Of a stretch of 64,000 bases of DNA, positions 26,031-34,614 are shown in pieces. The stretch covers positions 1-64,000 of the forward strand of contig JAGVKB010000028.1 of assembly GCA_020050835.1 (NCBI GenBank), read 5' to 3'. The notes beneath the pieces were generated by a model. That model did not search any database and was not told where the DNA came from. It worked only from the letters and a program-made list of their open reading frames with translations. Numbering within the stretch: the first letter of the stretch is position 1; each line of letters opens with the position of its first letter. The position numbers and the translations under genes were made by a program. The stretch comes from Candidatus Obscuribacterales bacterium (GTDB lineage: Bacteria > Cyanobacteriota > Vampirovibrionia > Obscuribacterales > Obscuribacteraceae).

Positions 26031-26837
26031 ATGTCCGAACAGGTCGCCGCCAATTTCAGAGCTCAATTCGGAGAAGACCGATTGCTGGCTGAATACTTCG
26101 GGAAGAAGAGTCAGGGATTCTTCGTGGAAGTCGGTGCATATAACGGCGTCGATTTCAGCAACAGCTATTACTTCGAACAGCTCGGTTGGCACGGCGTCCT
26201 GGTCGAGCCTGATCCGGAAATGTCCGAACGCTGCCGGCAATCCAGAAAGCATTCACAAGTAGTTGAATGTGCTGTAGTCGGAAACGGTTGTCCTCCAGTC
26301 GTTACATTCGATGTAATTGACGGCTGGAAAGCGCTTTCAGCACTGTCCTTTCGTGCGCAAATCGACAGCGAGAAGGTTCCGCCCGAGCTCACGCCCAGAA
26401 AGATTACAGTAGCAGCCAAGACGCTCGATCAGATCCTCGATGAATGCTGCGCCGGTGAGATAGACTTCGTGACAATCGACGTTGAAGGTGACGAGTGGGG
26501 CGTGCTGCAAGGATTCACAATTGACCGCTGGCAACCGCAGATTGTCATCCTGGAACGCCATTCTGCGCGCCCGGAACAGAACATACTTAATTACATGCAC
26601 CGTGGACGCTACCGCTATCTGCGCACTACCGGCGGCATCAATGACTGGTATTGTCGCAGCGCGGAAGCGCCCGGGGCGTTTTATCATATCTGGTTGTTCT
26701 GCCGGGTGATTTTGCCAGGCTTGATTATGGAGCGGATGATCGCTCCGATCATCCGCGCAAGCAGGCAGGTCCTTTCACAATGCGGCTTGCTGGAAGCCGC
26801 TCGATCTCTTCGGCGAAAAGACAGGACAGGGCTTTGA
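26031..26837 (+). CDS. FkbM-family methyltransferase
   Basis: From the ATG at 26031 the protein has 268 residues; a GTG at 26016 would add five. The SAM-binding site is GFFVEVGAYNGVDFSN, followed by WHGVLVEPDPEM, and the FkbM signature is VTIDVEGDEWGVLQGF near the middle. The N terminus (FRAQFGEDRLLAEYFG) is typical of the FkbM subgroup that acts on surface sugars. The stop codon overlaps the TTG start of the next glycosyltransferase by 4 nt. A basic, hydrophobic C-terminal tail may bind the membrane. Confidence 0.85.
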   Translation: MSEQVAANFRAQFGEDRLLAEYFGKKSQGFFVEVGAYNGVDFSNSYYFEQLGWHGVLVEPDPEMSERCRQSRKHSQVVECAVVGNGCPPVVTFDVIDGWKALSALSFRAQIDSEKVPPELTPRKITVAAKTLDQILDECCAGEIDFVTIDVEGDEWGVLQGFTIDRWQPQIVILERHSARPEQNILNYMHRGRYRYLRTTGGINDWYCRSAEAPGAFYHIWLFCRVILPGLIMERMIAPIIRASRQVLSQCGLLEAARSLRRKDRTGL

Positions 26838-28021
26838 AGACGCTCCATGTAATTCATTCATTGAATCCGGACGGAGGGGGACCAGCCCACTTCCTGGCCC
26901 AGCTGTCCACGCTGGGCATGCAACCGGAGTTCGACATGGAGATTGTCAGCCTGGACAGTCCGGAAGAGTCTAATGGTTCTTCAATTGCCTGCCCGGTGCA
27001 CGCGCTTGGACCATCGTCGGCTGGATACGGATTAAATCTACGCCTCGTTCCCTGGCTTGCGAAGCACCACCATCGATTCGATCTGGTGATAGTACATGGC
27101 ATCTGGCAGTACAGCTCGTTCGGGACCTGGTTGGCACTGGCGGGCAGCGACACGCCCTACATGGTCTACCCGCATGGAATGCTCGACCCCTGGTTCAAAC
27201 AGCGCTATCCAGTAAAACACTTAAAGAAAACGCTTTACTGGCCGTGGTCCGAGTACTGCGTATTGCGTGATGCACAAGCCGTTCTATTCACATGCGAACA
27301 GGAGCGGCGACTGGCAAAACAATCCTTCCATCCCTACCGCTGTAGAGAAATAGTAATCGGACACGGTACCGTTGCTCCGCCCAACCACCCAGATCGCCAA
27401 ATCGAACTTTTTTACGGGAAGTATCCGCACCTCAAGGGACAACGGGTTCTCCTTTTCTTCGGGCGCCTGGCAGAGAAAAAGGGGCTCGATCTTCTCTTAT
27501 CCGCATTCGCTGACAGCGCCGGCAGCCAGCAGTTACACCTGGTGCTGGCCGGACCTCCTTCGCCAGAGTACAAGAGTAAACTCGACGGGCAGTTAAGCGC
27601 CTTAAGCACTGAAATCAGAAGCCGAATTACCATGACCGGACTGCTTTTAGACGATTTAAAGTGGGGAGCGCTGCGTTCAGCCGATGCACTAATCTTGCCT
27701 TCCCATCAGGAGAATTTCGGACAATCCGTGTCAGAAGCGCTTTCCTGCGGGGTGCCGGTGCTGCTGTCCGACAAGGTCAACATTTGGCGAGAAGTGACCG
27801 AAGCCGGTGCCGGTCTGGTAGAACCAGACGATTTAGCCGGCGTAAAGAATCTGCTTTTACGCTGGATAAAGCTGGAGCCGAGCACTCGAGAATTGATGCG
27901 ACGTAAGGCAGCGGAATGCTACGACAAGCACTTTGAGCTTAGCAAGTCCGTCCTAAGGCTGATAATGATTGCCAATTCTCTACGCGCTCAATCGGGTCAG
28001 AGGTCCAGATCAGCCATGTAG
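26834..28021 (+). CDS. Glycosyltransferase, GT4 family
   Basis: The chosen start is TTG 26834, in a TTGA overlap with the stop of the FkbM gene. From there the protein has 395 residues and begins with the usual GT4 strand KTLHVIHSLNPDGGGPA. Longer frames from 26651 or 26780 would run through the end of the FkbM gene. Motifs are MVYPHGMLDPWFK in the acceptor half, LFFGRLAEKKGLDLLL at the start of the donor half, and the EX7E site ENFGQSVSE. PHGML-type enzymes are common in capsule and exopolysaccharide loci. It is probably the second gene of an operon that continues into the acetyltransferase at 28056. Confidence 0.85.
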   Translation: MKTLHVIHSLNPDGGGPAHFLAQLSTLGMQPEFDMEIVSLDSPEESNGSSIACPVHALGPSSAGYGLNLRLVPWLAKHHHRFDLVIVHGIWQYSSFGTWLALAGSDTPYMVYPHGMLDPWFKQRYPVKHLKKTLYWPWSEYCVLRDAQAVLFTCEQERRLAKQSFHPYRCREIVIGHGTVAPPNHPDRQIELFYGKYPHLKGQRVLLFFGRLAEKKGLDLLLSAFADSAGSQQLHLVLAGPPSPEYKSKLDGQLSALSTEIRSRITMTGLLLDDLKWGALRSADALILPSHQENFGQSVSEALSCGVPVLLSDKVNIWREVTEAGAGLVEPDDLAGVKNLLLRWIKLEPSTRELMRRKAAECYDKHFELSKSVLRLIMIANSLRAQSGQRSRSAM

Positions 28022-28055
28022 CCGGAGCGCTGGATATAAATTATGATGGGTACGC

Positions 28056-28637
28056 ATGCAGCAAAATCGCTTCCATACCCATCAACAGAATTCACCATAC
28101 GAATCGGGTCGTCCTTTATCGGAGCGCCTGCTTCTGCCTGTCTGGGACTGGGTTTGGTTAATCTTCTGCGCCTGGACTCCCAAGCCTTTGAACGGCTGGA
28201 GACTCTTCTGGCTCAGGCTTTTCGGTTGCCGCCTGCACGGCCGTCCATTCGTCCACCAGCGGGCAATCATCGAGGCTCCTTGGCGGCTAGTTATGCACGA
28301 CCGCAGTTGCTTGGGCGATCGCGCTCATGCTTACTGCCTGGATGAGATTGAATTGGGACCTCGCTCGACGGTTGCTCAAGAAGCGTATCTTTGCACCGGC
28401 ACTCACAACTTTGAAGATTCCACACTGCCTTTAACCACGGCCAAGATAGCAATCGGTGCAGACGCATACATTGGTGCCCGCGCGTTCATCATGCCGGGGG
28501 TCACCATTGGAGCCGGAGCGGTAATCGGAGCTTGCTCCCTGGTCACGAAAGACATGCCGGCCGGCGAAATCTGCTTCGGACATCCATGCAAGCCGGTTAG
28601 ACCCAGACAGTCGCGCCAAACCTCGACAGAGCAATGA
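28056..28637 (+). CDS. WcaF-like acetyltransferase (LbH family)
   Basis: The protein has 193 residues, close to the length of WcaF-type colanic acid acetyltransferases. The N-terminal half has a tryptophan-rich segment (PVWDWVWLIFCAWTPKPLNG). The second half holds the hexapeptide-repeat helix: ELGPRSTVAQEAYLCTGTHN with its catalytic His, IAIGADAYIGARAFIMPGV and TIGAGAVIGACSLVTKDMP. It would O-acetylate a sugar of the glycan with acetyl-CoA. Its stop overlaps the start of the following GT2 gene by 4 nt, tying the two together. Confidence 0.85.
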   Translation: MQQNRFHTHQQNSPYESGRPLSERLLLPVWDWVWLIFCAWTPKPLNGWRLFWLRLFGCRLHGRPFVHQRAIIEAPWRLVMHDRSCLGDRAHAYCLDEIELGPRSTVAQEAYLCTGTHNFEDSTLPLTTAKIAIGADAYIGARAFIMPGVTIGAGAVIGACSLVTKDMPAGEICFGHPCKPVRPRQSRQTSTEQ

Positions 28638-29521
28638 GCAAATCGCAAGAGAAAGTGCCAATCTCGATTCTCGTGCCGATCAAAAATGAGGCGGACAATC
28701 TTCCACGCTGCCTTTCGTCCGTCTCGTGGGCCGATCAGATTTTTGTGGTTGACTCGCAGAGCATCGATGGCTCACAAGCGATTGCAGAATCATTTGGAGC
28801 GACAGTGGTGCAGTTCGAATTCAACGGAACTTGGCCAAAAAAGAAGAACTGGTCGCTTGAGAACCTCGCTTTCAAATACGAATGGGTCTTCATTCTCGAT
28901 GCCGATGAAGTGCTTCCGTCCTCAGCGGCCGCTGAAATCAAGGCGATCGTCACCAAACCTGCCGCCGAGAGCGATCCGGTTGGGTATTGGGTAAACAGAC
29001 ACTTTTACTTCCTGGGTAAGAGGCTAAACCACTGTTACTATCCCAACTGGAACCTGCGGCTGTTCAAACACAAACTGGGACGCTATGAAAAGTTGACCGA
29101 GATCGACACCGCCAGCGGTGACAACGAGGTTCACGAGCACGTGATGGTCAATGGCAAGACAGCGAAGCTCAAGTCCGAACTTGATCATTTCGCCTTCCCT
29201 TCAGTCGAAGTGTTTATCGAGAAGCATAATCGCTATTCCAACTGGGAAGCCCGCGTCTGGCTGGAGCAGAGCAAAAGCACAACCGCGGTGGCGCTGCAGA
29301 CCGGGACGGCGAGAGATGCCAGATTACTACGGCGAGTTTCACAGTCTCTGCCGTTCCGGCCGCTCCTTCGTTTTCTGTACGTGTATATCTTTCAAATGGG
29401 CTTTCTCGACGGCATAGAAGGCTTCTATTTTGCCCGCCTTCACGCACTTTATGAGTTTTTGATCGTAGCTAAGACCCATGAGCTAAAAATGCAAAGAGCT
29501 CGCTTGCAGAACGGCCGATAG
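28634..29521 (+). CDS. Glycosyltransferase, GT2 family (WaaE/KdtX-like)
   Basis: The protein has 295 residues. It starts ISILVPIKNEADNLPRCL and has the GT-A elements VVDSQSIDGSQAIA and FILDADEVLPS (D-A-D metal site). A block with YYPNWNLRLFKHKLGRYE and NDEVHEHV-like sequence resembles the WaaE/KdtX group that adds a hexose to lipopolysaccharide core or repeat units. A hydrophobic C-terminal part (FLYVYIFQMGFLDGIEGFYF) probably sits at the membrane. It is the last gene of the FkbM-GT4-acetyltransferase-GT2 run. A hexanucleotide repeat begins 9 nt after its stop. Confidence 0.88.
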   Translation: MSKSQEKVPISILVPIKNEADNLPRCLSSVSWADQIFVVDSQSIDGSQAIAESFGATVVQFEFNGTWPKKKNWSLENLAFKYEWVFILDADEVLPSSAAAEIKAIVTKPAAESDPVGYWVNRHFYFLGKRLNHCYYPNWNLRLFKHKLGRYEKLTEIDTASGDNEVHEHVMVNGKTAKLKSELDHFAFPSVEVFIEKHNRYSNWEARVWLEQSKSTTAVALQTGTARDARLLRRVSQSLPFRPLLRFLYVYIFQMGFLDGIEGFYFARLHALYEFLIVAKTHELKMQRARLQNGR

Positions 29522-29529
29522 ATGAAGAT

Positions 29530-29571
29530 GATGCCGATGCCGATGCCGATGCCGATGCCGATGCCGATGCC
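29530..29571. repeat. (GATGCC)7 hexanucleotide tandem repeat
   Basis: Seven perfect GATGCC units lie immediately after the GT2 stop codon at 29519-29521. Perfect short repeats change copy number by slipped-strand mispairing. Because the unit is a multiple of three it would not shift a reading frame, and it lies outside any gene I accept, so any effect would be on transcript end or spacing. Confidence 0.9.
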
Positions 29572-29801
29572 GAACTTACACTAATTGACGGAACAGACCG
29601 GCTGCAATTGCGCACCATATTCGGCATCACATTCGATATCACCGGCGCGAGCCGAACCAGCCGCAAATTGGACGGAGTAAAAGCTGTTTGCTGACCGTCG
29701 AACAGTTTATCAGGCGCGAGATCTGGGTAATGCCTTAAAAGGGGCGCAGCCTTCTAGTCGGGAAGGGCTCGAAACTTGGTCAGGCTGAGAAGGAATCCTC
29801 A

Positions 29802-30566
29802 ATGTCAGGAGATGAATTCAGCGTGGAAGCCGACAGCAACGAAACTGCTTTGCCCTCAAATGGCGGCAAGAACCAGTCTGCCAGCTTGGTCAAAAAATTC
29901 TTTCAGCTGATTGGAATGGCTGCCCGGAGCGAGGCGAGCATTGAGAAAGCTCAAAACAGAAGCAACGTCGGCGATCTCAGTCATTTCGACGTTCTCAAAG
30001 CCGAGCTTGCGAAGGAGCGCGACGAACAGCGCGCGGCAGGAGATCCGGAAAGATTGTCCGCCTTTGACAGCCAACTGCTTTCACCTCACAACATTGAAGC
30101 TCCGCCCTTGTCCTGCGACGACTATTCTCCGATCGCCAATAAGCTTGATTCGGATTCGGAAGAAGAGCATCCGGCAGCGGCCGCCGAACCAGCAATTCCG
30201 GAAGCACCCGCAACAACACCGGAGCCGCGATTCGCACCGTCGGCGGAGAGGTCGACCGAAATCAGTTCAACGCGGGTCGACGAGCTGATCGCTGAGCCGG
30301 CTACTAGCTACGCTTTCGAATCAGACTGCCAGCCTGTCTCTGAATTGGTCAACGAACCGCCGCTCCAACCGGCTTCTCCAGGTCCGCCGGCCGAACAGGC
30401 TGTCGAATCAAGTGATGTAGCTGGTCAGCAGTCAAGCTCAGCGCCAGGCGAGGTAGCGCAGGCTCTCGATCAGCCGGCTGCCGCCTCAGCGCTTGACGAT
30501 GCACTCGAAGAGTTCGAAAGGAAGCGGCTGGAGATTCAGCAAGCGCTGCGAGAGCACGAGAAATAG
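29802..30566 (+). CDS. Hypothetical acidic, low-complexity protein
   Basis: The protein has 254 residues and starts after AAGGA at a good spacing. I recognise no family. Residues about 25-75 look helical, including VKKFFQLIGMAARSEASIEK. Residues 90-225 are rich in Pro, Ala, Glu and Ser and probably disordered. The last 25 residues form a charged helix (LDDALEEFERKRLEIQQAL). No signal peptide or TM segment is seen. It precedes the FHA protein by 113 bp on the same strand, so it may be a partner or phospho-target of that protein. That is an inference from position and the Ser/Thr-rich content. Confidence 0.6.
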   Translation: MSGDEFSVEADSNETALPSNGGKNQSASLVKKFFQLIGMAARSEASIEKAQNRSNVGDLSHFDVLKAELAKERDEQRAAGDPERLSAFDSQLLSPHNIEAPPLSCDDYSPIANKLDSDSEEEHPAAAAEPAIPEAPATTPEPRFAPSAERSTEISSTRVDELIAEPATSYAFESDCQPVSELVNEPPLQPASPGPPAEQAVESSDVAGQQSSSAPGEVAQALDQPAAASALDDALEEFERKRLEIQQALREHEK

Positions 30567-30679
30567 TCCGGGTTATAAGTTCTGGTCCCCTGGGCACAAT
30601 GCGTGCAGGGAAGCAATAAGTGGGCGGTTCGGTTATGAGAGTTCTTGACCAACCGCGAGTGAGGGGGGATTAGCTTTTC

Positions 30680-32050
30680 ATGCCGGAATGCAATAAATGT
30701 GGCGAGATTTATGAAGGCGATGACTGCGTTCTCTGTAAAACCGTGACCGGTCTCGACCTACAGCAACTCCAAGGCTGCATCATTATCACCAGCTCTATGG
30801 CACCGGGAGCCGAATCGGCTGTCTATCTCGAAGATAGCGCGAGCCAGCAAAGGTTTCCGGTTCCGATACCGATGTGCCGAGTCGGTCGAGATCCGCAAAA
30901 TGACGTAATCATCACCGGAGACAACGGAGTTTCACGCAACCAATTCGTGATCACATCGGAGGATGGATACTTCTACCTGATGGACCTGGGCAGTAAGAAT
31001 GGGACGATGCTCAACGGCAAGTCCCTGACGGAGAGGACCACATTGACAGATGGCGATTTCATCAGGATTGGCAGTTTGACTTTCCAGTTTTCGGTGGATA
31101 TAGAACAACTCAAGGCGATCGGACATCACGATTTCATTGCCTATCTCGAAGCGAAACAGGCGTCAGAATCTGCGATGGGCGATATGTATGAGCCGTCGAT
31201 GACTGTCGAGGCAGTGATGCCGGAAGAGGCAAGGGCAGTGCTGGAGAAGGTGTTCAACTCCAGGAAGCCAAATTCCAAGCAAAACTATCCGGCCGATCAG
31301 GAAGGCCAAGATTATCCTTCCGAACCGCAGAGCACGTTATCACAAACTGAAGAAGCAGACTACACAGAAGGAGCGGAGCAAGCAATGACAGTGCAAGAAG
31401 AAGCTTCAACCAAACCAGTCGAATGGTGCCCAAGGTATATGCTTGACGAGCTTGCGCGGATGGAAAAGGAGATCCAAGATCTCAACGACGTCATGCACGA
31501 AGCGAAACGAAAGATTCACGACTGCGAAGGTCGAATGAAGCTCATGCGCTCCTTGCAGAAATCACTTTTATCAGCCACTGGCGACGAACTGGTCGAAGCG
31601 TGCATTAGAGTTCTGCAACTCATCGGCTGGCGAATCAAGCGGGGCGAGAAGGATAGACAAGAGTTATTGCTGACCTCCGATTCAGGAGGCTTGCTGATCG
31701 CTCGCATAGCCTGGACCAACCCCCAGACTGCACATGTGGATCTGGGAACTCTGGTGATTTCGCAGGTATATCACTGGTGCAAACAAAAGACTGAGCCCAA
31801 GGGCATCTTGATCGTTAATACCTTAGCGGGTGGCAGCGGTCCAGATAGCACTTTCAGCCCCGATTTGGCTGAGTATGCAAAGCAGAAAAATGTATGCGTC
31901 TTGTCTACCCTCCAGCTCCTTTACATGTTCAGTGAGCTGAATCATGACATGGAGAATGCCGAAACCTTCCTCAATAGCATTGCATCTACATTGGGAGTAC
32001 TACCCGGACTGGGATCAGAAGCGGCGTTGGAAACTCCCGTAGCCGCTTAG
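30680..32050 (+). CDS. Zinc-ribbon, FHA and restriction-endonuclease-like domain protein
   Basis: The protein has 456 residues. It opens with a small zinc ribbon (C4-x2-C7, C16-x2-C19). An FHA domain follows at about 75-140, with VGRDPQNDVII, GVSRNQFVIT and LGSKNGTMLNG, including the Arg and Ser that hold phosphothreonine in known FHA domains. A charged linker and a coiled coil (about 255-290, LARMEKEIQDLNDVMHEAKR) lead to a C-terminal alpha/beta domain at about 300-430. That domain resembles a Mrr/restriction-endonuclease fold, but its PD-ExK catalytic residues are not clearly present. The layout suggests a phosphothreonine-reading adaptor in the cytoplasm. The kinase is not in this window. 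Confidence 0.7.
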   Translation: MPECNKCGEIYEGDDCVLCKTVTGLDLQQLQGCIIITSSMAPGAESAVYLEDSASQQRFPVPIPMCRVGRDPQNDVIITGDNGVSRNQFVITSEDGYFYLMDLGSKNGTMLNGKSLTERTTLTDGDFIRIGSLTFQFSVDIEQLKAIGHHDFIAYLEAKQASESAMGDMYEPSMTVEAVMPEEARAVLEKVFNSRKPNSKQNYPADQEGQDYPSEPQSTLSQTEEADYTEGAEQAMTVQEEASTKPVEWCPRYMLDELARMEKEIQDLNDVMHEAKRKIHDCEGRMKLMRSLQKSLLSATGDELVEACIRVLQLIGWRIKRGEKDRQELLLTSDSGGLLIARIAWTNPQTAHVDLGTLVISQVYHWCKQKTEPKGILIVNTLAGGSGPDSTFSPDLAEYAKQKNVCVLSTLQLLYMFSELNHDMENAETFLNSIASTLGVLPGLGSEAALETPVAA

Positions 32051-32070
32051 CGACTTCGCTTGCCAGGAGA

Positions 32071-32131
32071 GCCTCAGCCGCCACTGGCGGCGGGTTTCCT
32101 AACGTGGCGGTCAGGTTGCCCGCACCGCCTT
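32071..32131. terminator. Two hairpins between convergent genes, terminator-like
   Basis: GCCGCC-ACT-GGCGGC (32077-32091) is a perfect 6-bp stem followed by GGTTTCC. A second pair, GGCGGT and ACCGCC, follows within 40 bp. They sit in the 113-bp gap between convergent genes and could end transcription from either side. There is no true U-tract. Confidence 0.4.
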
Positions 32132-32163
32132 AAACTCTTTGCGTTGCGACGATTTCAACCGTT

Positions 32164-32940
32164 CTAAAAGTCTCGATAGAAATTCCATGAGCGAGTTTCT
32201 TCCGAATCGATGCCCTCCTTCTTCAATGCCAGATATCTGGCATTTGAAAGTGGTCTGAGATCAATGTCCAGCGGTTGAAACTCAGGCTTCAAGAATCTTT
32301 CTAGCGGTGGCAGGACCCGGCATGCCCGATTGAGGAGTTCGTACTTGAGGTTCTGCCGCCAGCCAATCCCTTGGGGAAGACAATCGAAAATTGTGTACTG
32401 GCGATTTGCAAGTATGAAACGACAAACTTTCTGCACTGCCGGCATAAAGACATCGTCGAACGCTATGATGCCACCGACCCGCAGAAGCCGGTCGAGATAG
32501 AAGAATTCCAGAAGCGTGTAGTCGAACAGATGTGATCCGTCGACGAAGGCAAAATCAATTTGAACTCCTTGACTCTCAAGCTGCGGTAGCACTACATGTG
32601 AGGATCTTTCGTCAAAGTCGAGCAAGTGTTGATAGCCCGCACGCTCTAGATTGCTCAGTCCAATCCGATCGAAATCACGAGTCTGGTTGGGATCCATCAC
32701 GATGTGGCGCGCACCGGGCTTGTCTGCTAATTCCTGGCAGATAAAAAGTGTTGAGATGCCATAGCATAGCCCCACTTCCAGAGTCGTGGTGGCATTGCAT
32801 TGACGAATTGCCGCCTGCAGGCGTTGCCCCTCTTCAAGGGAGACCTCCGAATTCAACTCATGTTCGAATCCTCGGTCGGATTTGACACGCCTGGTTCGGA
32901 GTATTTCAGTCAAGACGGGATTCATGACGCTAGGAAGCAT
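32164..32940 (-). CDS. Class I SAM-dependent methyltransferase (Methyltransf_24-like)
   Basis: The protein has 258 residues. Motif I is TTLEVGLCYGISTLFICQ, followed by the acidic loop HIVMDPNQ. IDFAFVDGSHLFDYTLLEF and GGIIAFDDVFMPAVQKV fill the later strands, the arrangement of small class I methyltransferases that act on sugars or macrolides. The conserved D-D near IAFDDV resembles a metal-assisted O-methyltransferase. It converges on the FHA gene and is divergent from the small membrane protein. The acceptor is unknown. Confidence 0.8.
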   Translation of the reverse strand: MLPSVMNPVLTEILRTRRVKSDRGFEHELNSEVSLEEGQRLQAAIRQCNATTTLEVGLCYGISTLFICQELADKPGARHIVMDPNQTRDFDRIGLSNLERAGYQHLLDFDERSSHVVLPQLESQGVQIDFAFVDGSHLFDYTLLEFFYLDRLLRVGGIIAFDDVFMPAVQKVCRFILANRQYTIFDCLPQGIGWRQNLKYELLNRACRVLPPLERFLKPEFQPLDIDLRPLSNARYLALKKEGIDSEETRSWNFYRDF

Positions 32941-33138
32941 ACCAGATGGTAATAATCCGCCTGCGCACTTCTAAATGCACCAGCCCGGTTGCCAAGAAAC
33001 GGCTTGCCTTAAATGGTTTTGGGCAACACTTTCTGACCCAAACAGCGGTCGTATGGAAGCACCATATTGTGTTATTGTGGATACGCCCTGTTGGTCAAAT
33101 CTGGAGTACTACCGGGGTCGACGGGTGAAGGAGGACCA

Positions 33139-33354
33139 ATGGCACAAGCACTCGATAGAGATACCCGCATTATAGTAATCATCGGTATCTTGGTAGCCCA
33201 GGTCGTACTGATTGGTGCACTTTTGTTCTACTTCCGAAAGAAGGAAAACGACACGCTCAACACCTTGTTTCAACTGCAAGAGCGCCTCGACCAGGTAGAG
33301 ATACAACTGCATCGCCGGCATCAAACCAAAAGTGATGTGAGTCCAGCTCCATAA
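33139..33354 (+). CDS. Small single-pass membrane protein with coiled-coil tail
   Basis: From the ATG at 33139 the protein has 71 residues. AAGGAGG just upstream is an excellent ribosome binding site and decides this start over a longer frame from 33067. Residues about 10-32 (IIVIIGILVAQVVLIGALLFYF) form one TM helix, followed by a charged helix (LFQLQERLDQVEIQL) that could form a coiled coil. It is followed 24 bp later by the WcaI-like gene. The role is unknown; it might help localise an enzyme of the locus. Confidence 0.7.
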   Translation: MAQALDRDTRIIVIIGILVAQVVLIGALLFYFRKKENDTLNTLFQLQERLDQVEIQLHRRHQTKSDVSPAP

Positions 33355-33378
33355 CGGCAGTGAGTTCAACCCAACTGC

Positions 33379-34611
33379 ATGAAAATAAGTGTTTGGGGCA
33401 TCAACTACTGGCCGGAACTGATCGGCATCGCCGTTTACAATCGCGAGCTTTGCGAATTCCTCTGTTCAGGCGGCTTCCAAGTGGATATGGTAACCGCTTT
33501 CGCCTATTATCCATTTTGGAAAAAGCAGCCAGCCGATAAGAACAAGCTCTACCGCACCGACCGCATCGGTAAAGTGAATGTGCACCGCTGCTGGCACTAC
33601 GTACCACGCAAGCCTTCCCCGCTATTGCGCATTCTTCACGAAGGATCGTTCGCTGTCACGTCCACAATCAAGCAGCTTATGCTTCCGACACCGGACCTAT
33701 ATCTGGTGGTATCACCACCACTAGTGCTCGGATTGGCTGCCTGGATTGTTTCGAAAATCAAGCGTGCACCGTTTCACTTTCACATACAAGATCTGCAACC
33801 CGATGCGGCGCTTGGGCTCAACATGCTGCGGGATGGGCGCTCAGCGCGCGTGCTCTATGCCCTGGAACGACTAGCCTATGCCAAAGCACTCTCGATTTCT
33901 TGCATTAGTGATCAAATGCGTGCTGCTGTAGTTGCTAAAGGAGTTCCACCTTCTAAAGTATCGGAATTTCCAAACTGGGTTGAGTTGCCAGACCTGGCTA
34001 GCCTTCCGGCGCGCGGCACCTGGAAAACGCAAAGGGGCATCGCCCCCAACATGCAGATCGCTTCTTACTGCGGCAACCTTGGAGTGAAACAGGGGCTCGA
34101 GCTGGTCCTTAAGGCGGCAAAGCTAATGCAGGACAAAGTTCCAGTTTTGTTTGTTATTGCCGGCGATGGCGCTCAAAGATCGGCTGTCGAACAGTTTAAG
34201 CACCAGCATAAGCTTGACAACGTTATTCTAGAGAGTGTTCTCTCCGAAAGCGAGCATTCAGCTCTACTTGTAGACTCAGACGTCTGCCTGATCACACAAT
34301 CACCCGGCTCGGGAGCCGCTTTCCTACCCAGCAAACTGCTAAAGACACTGGCATTCCAAAGGGCAGTGCTTACAAATGCGGAGCACAACAGCGCATTAGC
34401 TTGCGCGATTGAAGAAGGGCAATTCGGTTACTCGATTGCCAATCAAGATGCACAAGCATACGCCCTGGCGCTTGAAGCGCTTCTGGCGGACGAATCAGCC
34501 AGAAAACGATTGGGAGAAGCAGGCCGCGCCTACATAAGTCGCTTTCATCGAGAGATTGTATTGCCGGAATTCATGCGTTTTTTGCAACAACTTCCCATAA
34601 AGGTGAAGTGA
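33379..34611 (+). CDS. Glycosyltransferase, GT4 family (WcaI-like)
   Basis: The protein has 410 residues and opens MKISVWGINYWPELIGIAVY, the characteristic start of the WcaI group from colanic-acid loci. The donor half begins at ASYCGNLGVKQGLELVLKAA. The usual E-rich loop is replaced by the group-specific AAFLPSKLLKTLAFQRAV, also as in WcaI. The enzyme would add a sugar (fucose in the E. coli system) to the lipid-linked repeat unit at the cytoplasmic face. The next gene starts 3 nt after its stop, indicating one operon. Confidence 0.88.
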   Translation: MKISVWGINYWPELIGIAVYNRELCEFLCSGGFQVDMVTAFAYYPFWKKQPADKNKLYRTDRIGKVNVHRCWHYVPRKPSPLLRILHEGSFAVTSTIKQLMLPTPDLYLVVSPPLVLGLAAWIVSKIKRAPFHFHIQDLQPDAALGLNMLRDGRSARVLYALERLAYAKALSISCISDQMRAAVVAKGVPPSKVSEFPNWVELPDLASLPARGTWKTQRGIAPNMQIASYCGNLGVKQGLELVLKAAKLMQDKVPVLFVIAGDGAQRSAVEQFKHQHKLDNVILESVLSESEHSALLVDSDVCLITQSPGSGAAFLPSKLLKTLAFQRAVLTNAEHNSALACAIEEGQFGYSIANQDAQAYALALEALLADESARKRLGEAGRAYISRFHREIVLPEFMRFLQQLPIKVK

Positions 34612-34614
34612 GTC

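Noticed and set aside
26651-26833. 61-codon N-terminal extension of the GT4 protein at 26834
   Set aside because: It overlaps the FkbM gene in another frame; the TTG in the 4-nt overlap gives the standard GT4 start.
29469-29666. Minus-strand open frame with a run of Ser-Ala repeats
   Set aside because: The repeats are the reverse reading of the GATGCC tandem; the frame crosses the end of the GT2 gene and has no ribosome binding site or family match.
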